Origin: an uncultured Bacteroidales bacterium
GTDB taxonomy: Bacteria; Bacteroidota; Bacteroidia; Bacteroidales; Paludibacteraceae
DNA: 45,042 bases
Direction: 5' to 3'
Assembly: GCA_937901225.1 (NCBI GenBank)
Contig: CALCGX010000033.1
Span: 1 to 45,042 of the forward strand
A model generated the notes under the pieces. That model was given only the letters and a program-made list of their open reading frames with translations. It did not search any database and had not been told where the DNA came from. Numbering within the stretch: position 1 is the first letter of the stretch; each line of letters begins with the position of its first letter. The translations under genes and the position numbers were made by a program. Of the stretch, positions 40,170 to 45,042 are shown in pieces.

Positions 40170-41564
40170 ATGCAAAACTATATTTCCACAACTCGCACCA
40201 AACAAAAGCAGTACTTCCATTCTGCTACAACCCTTGCATTACCATTCCGCAAGCAAATGCTTCACAAACTGCTTCATGCGATGAAACAATATGAACAGCC
40301 GCTCGCAGAAGCACTATGGACGGACCTTCACAAGTCTTACGAGGAGGCATACCTTACCGAATTAAGCATAGTCTATGGCGAGATACGCAACCATCTGCGC
40401 CACCTCTCGCGTTGGGCACGACCAGAACGCAAGTCTTCGCCTTTGGCTATCATGCCTGCCAGTAGTCGCATCATCAAGGAGCCACTGGGCAACACGCTCA
40501 TTATTGCGCCATGGAACTACCCTGTGCAACTGCTGCTCAATCCATTGGTAGGAGCTATCTCGGCAGGATGTACAGCTATGCTCAAGCCCTCGCCATACGT
40601 GCCAAACGTATCTCGCGTACTTACCGAGATGATTCGTGCTACTTTCCCTGAGGAGTATATTGCTATTGTAGAAGGCAATCGCGAAGTCAATAAGATGCTG
40701 CTTGCAGAGCGTTGGGATTTGATTTTCTTCACAGGTAGCCCCTCGCTGGGCAAAATGGTGATGGAGGCAGCAGCTAAGCACCTTACCCCTGTAGTTTTGG
40801 AGTTGGGAGGCAAGAGCCCATGTATCATCGACAAGTCTGCCGACCTCAAGGTGGCTGCTAAACGTGTAGCTTGGGGCAAAGCCCTCAACGCAGGACAAAC
40901 CTGCATTGCGCCTGATTATCTGATGATTCACGAGGATGTGAAAGATAAATTTCTCCAGCTACTTGTCAAAGAGTGGAAGCACTTACTCACTAAGGATCCA
41001 CAAAAGGCAAAGCATTTTGTGCGTATCGTTAGCGACAAAGCCCTTGACCGCCTCATCAGTTATCTACCAGCCTCATCGCCTACCTCTTCCCTTAAAGGGG
41101 AGTCGGAGGGGTCCATCTATTATGGAGGAAATTACGATAAAGCAGAGCGTTACCTCTCTCCTACTATTCTGACCAATGTTAGCCCTGATGCCCCAGTGAT
41201 GCAAGAGGAGATTTTTGGTCCAATCTTCCCAGTGCTGACGTTTAAGCAATTAGATGAAGTGATTACGTTTGTAAATGAGCGTGAGAAGCCATTGGCGTTA
41301 TACTATTTTGGCAAAGAGGATAAGAAGATTCTCCGCCACACATCATCGGGTGGCACTTGTATTAATGATGTAATCATGCACATTGTGAATCATAAGGTGC
41401 CATTTGGTGGCGTTGGCAACTCGGGTATGGGTTCGTATCATGGTCAAGAGAGTTTCTTGGCGTTCTCCCACCGCCGTGCGGTCATCAAGACTCCAACATG
41501 GGTAGATATGCCTTTCCGCTATATGCCTTACAAATTATTCGAATTGGTTAAGAATCTGGTGTAA
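40170..41564 (+). CDS. Aldehyde dehydrogenase, ALDH3-like
   Basis: A 464-residue NAD(P)-dependent enzyme oxidising an aldehyde to a carboxylic acid. It has APWNYPVQLLLNPLVGAISAGCTAMLKPS (cofactor), FFTGSPSLGK, general base E211 (LELGGKSP), nucleophile C245 (GQTCIAPDY), and EEIFGPIFPV with PFGGVGNSGMGSYHG. The length and the QTCIAPDY pattern are those of ALDH class 3, which often takes fatty or aromatic aldehydes. Residues 304-315 (SPTSSLKGESEG) are encoded by a family G repeat and are an insertion at a surface turn. The product acid could feed the acyl-CoA ligase regulated by the same operator. A 10-bp hairpin spans its stop. Confidence 0.9.
   Translation: MQNYISTTRTKQKQYFHSATTLALPFRKQMLHKLLHAMKQYEQPLAEALWTDLHKSYEEAYLTELSIVYGEIRNHLRHLSRWARPERKSSPLAIMPASSRIIKEPLGNTLIIAPWNYPVQLLLNPLVGAISAGCTAMLKPSPYVPNVSRVLTEMIRATFPEEYIAIVEGNREVNKMLLAERWDLIFFTGSPSLGKMVMEAAAKHLTPVVLELGGKSPCIIDKSADLKVAAKRVAWGKALNAGQTCIAPDYLMIHEDVKDKFLQLLVKEWKHLLTKDPQKAKHFVRIVSDKALDRLISYLPASSPTSSLKGESEGSIYYGGNYDKAERYLSPTILTNVSPDAPVMQEEIFGPIFPVLTFKQLDEVITFVNEREKPLALYYFGKEDKKILRHTSSGGTCINDVIMHIVNHKVPFGGVGNSGMGSYHGQESFLAFSHRRAVIKTPTWVDMPFRYMPYKLFELVKNLV
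41070..41113 (+). repeat. Family G repeat inserted in the ALDH gene
   Basis: CCTCATCGCCTACC, then TTAAAGGGGAGTCGGAGGGG. It resembles, inverted, the repeat after the histidine kinase gene. It is read in frame as SPTSSLKGESEG. Confidence 0.65.
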
Positions 41565-41584
41565 TCATTGATTTCACCAGATTC
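41552..41584 (+). terminator. Possible terminator hairpin after the ALDH gene
   Basis: A perfect 10-bp stem (GAATCTGGTG / CACCAGATTC) with a 13-nt loop containing the stop codon region. No T run follows, so the call is weak. Confidence 0.4.
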
Positions 41585-41635
41585 TCACATCTACATACTA
41601 CATAATCAGAAAATAATCATTTTATTGACCTGCTA

Positions 41636-41666
41636 TTGCATATGTATAAATTTTTCCGTACCTTTG
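41636..41666 (+). promoter_or_regulatory. Promoter of the TraB/GumN gene
   Basis: TTG at 41636-41638, a 20-bp spacer (including CATATGTA and a T run) and TACCTTTG at 41659-41666. Confidence 0.83.
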
Positions 41667-41685
41667 CGCTCAAATTGTACAAATA

Positions 41686-42567
41686 ATGCAATTATATCGT
41701 GTCATATTGATCTTTCTTGGTAGTTGGTGGCTATCTATCTGTTGGGGTAATGCTCAAGTGCTTTACCGTATTTCGGGTAACTCGGCAGCTGCACCTTCCT
41801 ATATTTTGGCAACTAACCGCATGGTGGATATGCAGTTTATTGACACCATCCCCAATGCCTTCAAATGCTATGCTGAGTGCAACAAGGTGATTACCGAATT
41901 TGCTATGCAAGACTATGAAGCCATTGCTGCATTACGACAAGCTGCCCTCCTACCCGATTCGGTACAACTACGCAGTTTCTATAGCGATGGGCAATATCGG
42001 GAGATAGACGAGGCTCTTCGCATTAATTTAGGTATGGGATTAGATAAACTGGGCAGAATGAAGCCATCGTATCTTGCAGAGATGTATCGCAACGAACTGA
42101 TGAAAACATGGCTAAAGTACGATGAAGAGCGATCGATGGAGACTTTCTTTGAGAAAGTAGCAGCACAAAATGAGGTTTCTGTTTATGGATTAGACGACAT
42201 AGGCGAAACGATGTATATGCTCTTTGACCGTGAGCCATTTCATTGGCAATGCGAGGAGCTGCTGAAAGTGGTGGAGTATCCCGAACATGAAGTACGTTTT
42301 GAGCGAGAGTTGGTTGCCATGTATAAATATGGTCGTTTGGCAGATATGGCGTATTTTGTCAAAGGACCTGACAACCAAACATCACTATCCTACTCGGATT
42401 ATCAAGTATATGCCAAACGCAATAAGCAATGGGTGAAACGATTAACACCCTACCTCCGTGATGGTAAGGCATTTATCACGCTCAATGCTATTTATTTAGG
42501 TGGCGAAGATGGTTTGCTGGCTCAACTCCGAACGGCAGGCTATCGCGTAAAAGCAGTGAATAGATAA
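41686..42567 (+). CDS. TraB/GumN family protein, exported
   Basis: A 293-residue protein with a signal peptide (MQLYRVILIFLGSWWLSICWGNA). The mature part follows the TraB/GumN pattern: VLYRISGNSAAAPSYILATNR (in place of the usual GT(x)H), an EFAMQD helix, EMYRNELMKTW, SVYGLDDIGE, and the C-terminal FITLNAIYLGGEDGLLAQLRTAGYRVKAV. The normal HxGx...H positions are altered here, with N in ATNR replacing TxHx, and AIYLGGEDGLL replacing GAxHLxGxxGL. Relatives are suggested metalloproteases, so the loss of these residues raises the chance of an inactive form. A strong terminator follows. Confidence 0.8.
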   Translation: MQLYRVILIFLGSWWLSICWGNAQVLYRISGNSAAAPSYILATNRMVDMQFIDTIPNAFKCYAECNKVITEFAMQDYEAIAALRQAALLPDSVQLRSFYSDGQYREIDEALRINLGMGLDKLGRMKPSYLAEMYRNELMKTWLKYDEERSMETFFEKVAAQNEVSVYGLDDIGETMYMLFDREPFHWQCEELLKVVEYPEHEVRFERELVAMYKYGRLADMAYFVKGPDNQTSLSYSDYQVYAKRNKQWVKRLTPYLRDGKAFITLNAIYLGGEDGLLAQLRTAGYRVKAVNR

Positions 42568-42568
42568 C

Positions 42569-42596
42569 AAAAGGAACCAATATTGGTTCCTTTTTT
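42569..42596 (+). terminator. Rho-independent terminator of the TraB/GumN gene
   Basis: A 10-bp stem (AAAAGGAACC / GGTTCCTTTT) with loop AATATT, then a T run. Confidence 0.9.
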
Positions 42597-42600
42597 ATGT

Positions 42601-42660
42601 TGTGTCGCGCTACGCGCGAGGTAATGTCACTTTGTGAGGTGATGCGCCCTTGGGGCGAGT
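42601..42660. repeat. Three tandem mini-hairpin units
   Basis: CGCGC-TAC-GCGCG, TCAC-TTT-GTGA and CGCCC-TTG-GGGCG follow one another about 20 bp apart. Each has a 3-nt loop and is followed by AGGT or AGTT. The flanking words are similar but the stems differ. They lie between the convergent TraB/GumN and aminotransferase genes. Confidence 0.6.
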
Positions 42661-42666
42661 TGTGCC

Positions 42667-43872
42667 TTAAACGAGTTTTGCCAATGCCTCTTTCATGCGG
42701 CGCATAGCCTCAATGATGAGGTCCTCGCTGGTAGCATAGGAGAAGCGAATGCAGTTGTCTTCACCAAAAGCACTACCCGATACACATGCCACGTGTGCCT
42801 CTTGCAAGAGGTAAGTGACCAACTCATCGGCGTTGTGGATGGTTTGTCCGTTGTATTGCTTACCAAAGAAGGCTGTCACATCTGGGAAGAGATAGAACGC
42901 ACCTTGTGGCTCAAGCACCTTCATGCCAGGGATATCCTTAGCTAAACCTACAATCAAGTCGCGACGGCGGTGGAAGGCTTGACGCATCTCTTCTACGCAA
43001 TCTTGTGAGCCAGTGTATGCAGCCTCTGCTGCCTTTTGCGCAATGGTAGTGGCACAGCTGATGACTTGTCCTTGCAAGCGTTTTACCGCAGTGATCAAGT
43101 CTTTGTCGTGGCTTGCTAACCAACCAATACGATAGCCCGTCATGGCGTATGCTTTGCTCACACCATTGATAATGATAAGGCGGTCTTCCAACTCAGGGAA
43201 CTGTGCCAAAGTCTCGTGCTTGCCTGTATAGAGGATGTGTTGGTAGATCTCATCTGCAAGTACTACCACTTGTGGGTGGCGCTTCAGCACTTCCACTAAA
43301 GCCTTCAAATTCTCAAGCGTATAGACTGAGCCCGTAGGGTTGTTAGGCGAGCAGAGCATGAGGAGCTTGGTATTAGGAGTGATGGCAGCCTCGAGTTGCT
43401 CAGCAGTAAGGCAGAAATTGTTGTCCATCGTAGTTTTGACCAATACACTCTTACCTTGTGCAATCTTCACCATCTCCACATAACTTACCCAACATGGTGT
43501 AGGCATGATTACTTCGTCACCAGGACCTATAAGTGCCTCAATGGCATTGCAGATAGCTTGCTTAGCACCTACAGACACCACAATCTCGTTTGCATTATAC
43601 GGACGCACAGGATAAGGAACCAAGTCCTTGTTGATGGTTTCAGCTATTGCCTGACGCAGAGCAGGGAAACCAGGTGTAGGACCATAATGCGAGATATCGT
43701 TGTTGATAGCATCAATAGCGGCTTGCTTGACATGAGCAGGAGCTGGAAAATCAGGTTCGCCCAATGAAAGACCAATCACATCTACTCCTTCTGCACGGAG
43801 TTGTTGGCACAGCGCAGCTACTTGCAAAGTTGCTGATTCTTCAAGTGCTGCAATACGGTTGGAAATAAGCAT
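42667..43872 (-). CDS. Class I/II PLP aminotransferase (aspartate aminotransferase-like)
   Basis: A 401-residue cytosolic transaminase of the AspB/AspC-like (Ib) group. It starts MLISNRIAALEESATLQVAALCQQLRAEG, typical of that group. It contains LSLGEPDFPAPAHV, the LMLCSPNNPTGSVY loop, the ADEIYQH cofactor segment, the PLP lysine in INGVSKAYAMTGYRIGWL and an arginine in NCIRFSYATS. ATG 43872 is chosen because the longer frame to 43923 overlaps the -7 box and reads through a heptad array. Aspartate with 2-oxoglutarate is likely; other amino acids are possible. Confidence 0.92.
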   Translation of the reverse strand: MLISNRIAALEESATLQVAALCQQLRAEGVDVIGLSLGEPDFPAPAHVKQAAIDAINNDISHYGPTPGFPALRQAIAETINKDLVPYPVRPYNANEIVVSVGAKQAICNAIEALIGPGDEVIMPTPCWVSYVEMVKIAQGKSVLVKTTMDNNFCLTAEQLEAAITPNTKLLMLCSPNNPTGSVYTLENLKALVEVLKRHPQVVVLADEIYQHILYTGKHETLAQFPELEDRLIIINGVSKAYAMTGYRIGWLASHDKDLITAVKRLQGQVISCATTIAQKAAEAAYTGSQDCVEEMRQAFHRRRDLIVGLAKDIPGMKVLEPQGAFYLFPDVTAFFGKQYNGQTIHNADELVTYLLQEAHVACVSGSAFGEDNCIRFSYATSEDLIIEAMRRMKEALAKLV

Positions 43873-43873
43873 A

Positions 43874-43908
43874 ACAGTTGACAGTTGACAGTTGATAGTT
43901 GATAGTTG
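43874..43908 (-). repeat. Family C heptad array in the aminotransferase leader (5 units)
   Basis: On the plus strand, ACAGTTG x3 then ATAGTTG x2. In the sense orientation of the gene these are CAACTGT and CAACTAT, as in dsbD and the HAD phosphatase gene. The array fills the 5' leader between the start site and the ATG. Confidence 0.92.
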
Positions 43909-43920
43909 ATAATTTGAGTG

Positions 43921-43956
43921 CAAAGGTAGTGAAAATTTGCAGAATATGCAAATTTT
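43921..43956 (-). promoter_or_regulatory. Aminotransferase promoter with an inverted repeat over the -33 box
   Basis: TACCTTTG (minus strand, 43928-43921), a 20-bp spacer and TTG (43951-43949). A perfect 10-bp inverted repeat (AAAATTTGCA at 43932-43941, TGCAAATTTT at 43947-43956) covers the spacer and the -33 box, as an operator would. Confidence 0.75.
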
Positions 43957-43965
43957 AGTTGAAAG

Positions 43966-44009
43966 TTTATAGTTTTTAGTTTATGGTGTAACGTGTAAAG
44001 TGTAGAGGC
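43966..44009. repeat. Two further heptad arrays upstream of the aminotransferase
   Basis: AGTTTAT, AGTTTTT, AGTTTAT, then shortly after GTGTAAC, GTGTAAA, GTGTAGA. Both have a 7-bp period with unrelated units. Confidence 0.65.
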
Positions 44010-44016
44010 AAGTAAT

Positions 44017-44052
44017 AAAAATGGGCTCCCTCGGATGAGGAAGCCCATTTTT
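44017..44052 (-). terminator. Terminator of the 44104 gene
   Basis: An 11-bp stem (AAAAATGGGCT / AGCCCATTTTT) extended by CCTC/GAGG across one mismatch. T runs on both strands make it possibly bidirectional. Confidence 0.88.
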
Positions 44053-44061
44053 TATACTCGT

Positions 44062-44103
44062 TAGTCTAACTTCTAACAACGAAGCGGTCTAACGTCTAAC
44101 TTC
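44062..44103. repeat. Family B repeat adjacent to the 44104 gene
   Basis: GTCTAACTTCTAACA, ACGAAGCGGTCT, then AACGTCTAACTTC. It shares the TCTAACTTCTAACA and GCGGTCT words with the dsbD insertion and the rlmD spacer. It abuts the stop codon of the minus-strand gene. Confidence 0.75.
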
Positions 44104-45042
44104 TTATTTTACCACTTGACCTTGAGCGTTGTATTGAACGCCTTTGTAGATGATCACAACCTGACCATTTTCGATTACCTTTTCCGGAACTGCGTTAGAA
44201 TGGATATTATCAAGACTAGTATTTACTTCTTCTGCTGTCGTTGCGTGGATACTATACCATACATGGTCCGAAGCAAGAATACCAATCGTAGCGGATTTAT
44301 TTGTGTCTGCTTCTACGACTTTAAGATTACCACGCAAGATAGTTAGCTTTTGTCCCGCTACCTTGACATAAGAACCATAAGAGAAACTGCTCTCATCCAC
44401 ACCATTGAGCCAGTTGCCATTAGGCACTTGGATCTTGATTTCGATAGCATCATTCTTTCCAGAAACCGTATTGAATCCACTCATCTTACCGATATAAGCT
44501 TTGTAGATGGTATATTCTACCGTGTCATTAGGCACGATGTTTGCAGGATCCACGTATGGTGCACCCGTCAGCGTGAGAGCAAGGGTATCGCTTTCATATA
44601 CAAATGAAGCCACGAACTTGGCCAGCTCTCCCTCTTGAGAAAAAACAGCAGAAGTGTTTTCAACCAAAGATACCGATGTATTGTTGATAGTAGCAAAAAG
44701 GTCATCCGCAGAATAGGTGGCATATTGCTTTTGCATACCACCAATGAGTGATATTTCGAAGGCGTAGCCTCGTGCATGGGCGGTTAGTTTAAGATCGTTT
44801 GGTTCCCAAACATCTGGAGCTACTTCCATGTTATCGCTTACAATCTCTATGGTAGATGCTTTCTTGGGACTTACTTGTACATTCAATTGATAGTCATATG
44901 GATACCCCAACATCTTGCCAGTAATAGTGATAAGGTCTTGATTTTTAGTAATCATCAATCCTTCGTCACAAAAAGCAGTTTCTTCGCCTGCTAACTGCAA
45001 GTTGCCAGCATATCCCGCAGCGGCACCACCCGTATTATCCCA
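44104..45042 (-). CDS. Surface protein of unknown function with a conserved C-terminal tail, 5' truncated
   Basis: The frame stays open to the right edge of the window, so the N-terminus is missing; the codons before the TTG at 45000 read DNTGGAAAGYAGN. The visible part looks like repeated beta-sandwich-like modules (GYPYDYQLNVQVSPKKASTIEI, VEYTIYKAYIGKMSGFNTVSG) with Asn/Thr-rich strands. No domain could be named. The last 26 residues (KVIENGQVVIIYKGVQYN-AQGQVVK) resemble the tail of the endonuclease at 30170 and suggest export to the same place. A family B repeat and a terminator follow the stop. Confidence 0.6.
   Translation of the reverse strand, partial: WDNTGGAAAGYAGNLQLAGEETAFCDEGLMITKNQDLITITGKMLGYPYDYQLNVQVSPKKASTIEIVSDNMEVAPDVWEPNDLKLTAHARGYAFEISLIGGMQKQYATYSADDLFATINNTSVSLVENTSAVFSQEGELAKFVASFVYESDTLALTLTGAPYVDPANIVPNDTVEYTIYKAYIGKMSGFNTVSGKNDAIEIKIQVPNGNWLNGVDESSFSYGSYVKVAGQKLTILRGNLKVVEADTNKSATIGILASDHVWYSIHATTAEEVNTSLDNIHSNAVPEKVIENGQVVIIYKGVQYNAQGQVVK

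Noticed and set aside
43874..43908. Heptad arrays as a CRISPR array
   Set aside because: Units are 7 bp and contiguous with no spacers; no cas gene lies in the window.
43873..43923. Longer start of the aminotransferase (through the heptad array)
   Set aside because: It overlaps the -7 box; the array can be read in any frame, so the open frame there means nothing.
1..45042. Insertion sequences, prophage or integrative element
   Set aside because: No transposase, integrase or phage gene was recognised, and gene order is that of ordinary housekeeping clusters.

Overview
The window reads as a chromosomal segment of a member of the Bacteroidota, most likely the order Bacteroidales. At least a dozen genes are preceded by the Bacteroidota promoter form (TTG, about 20 bp, TAnnTTTG), Shine-Dalgarno sequences are mostly absent, and the gene set fits the group: a DUF5689 protein, a golvesin/amidase cell-surface protein, an endonuclease I with a C-terminal tail, a WbqC-like protein beside dapB-lepB, and a tiny AURKAIP1/COX24-type basic protein next to HU. 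No rRNA, CRISPR array, insertion sequence or phage gene was seen. The genus cannot be fixed from the sequence alone.

Layout. 1-1570: the 3' part of a DUF5689 gene and a CvpA-like membrane protein. 1621-3963: tRNA-His, then a solitary dnaK with a sigma-54-like promoter and inverted repeats. 4168-9516: nadE, dsbD, rlmB and a HAD phosphatase. 9509-13722: a tightly overlapping glycan cassette (NodB-like deacetylase, UDP-GlcNAc 2-epimerase, a GT4-like and a GT2 glycosyltransferase). 13715-16000: a CyuA-type (UPF0597) enzyme and a PlsC-like acyltransferase. 16152-23127: prfB, dapB, lepB, a WbqC-like protein, ilvE and a TPR protein. 23222-29207: a 976-residue secreted amidase-like protein, rlmD, and a response regulator with a short histidine kinase. 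29250-36644 (minus strand): endonuclease I with nadA, then rng, a 29-residue COX24-type protein, HU, a NUDIX hydrolase and a MATE exporter. 36723-41564: a fatty-acyl-CoA-ligase-like gene, a TetR regulator, and divergently an SDR-aldehyde dehydrogenase pair. 41686-45042: a TraB/GumN protein, a class I aminotransferase, and the 3' part of a surface protein.

Two features stand out. First, the segment is full of short tandem arrays with a 7-bp unit, in several unrelated sequence families. They begin 0-10 nt after the stop codons of many genes, and they also lie in frame inside at least eight conserved proteins (DsbD, the HAD phosphatase, CyuA-like, DapB, WbqC-like, the response regulator, the RlmB N-terminus and the amidase). 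Related non-heptad repeats lie inside IlvE, the aldehyde dehydrogenase and DsbD. Because 7 is not a multiple of 3, a heptad array encodes the same heptapeptide in all three frames. Heptads that would create a stop are short or broken up where they fall inside genes. This resembles the heptanucleotide STRR repeats described in cyanobacteria and is the best candidate here for an undescribed dispersal process.

Second, the TetR gene sits between two promoters, one for the acyl-CoA ligase and one for the SDR-ALDH pair. Each carries a GAAC-N4-GTTC palindrome exactly 10 bp upstream of the -7 box, in place of the -33 TTG. This defines a small self-contained lipid or aldehyde regulon. Other points of interest are a conserved extended promoter module in front of at least four unrelated genes, an RF2 gene without the usual programmed frameshift, and a shared C-terminal tail on two exported proteins.
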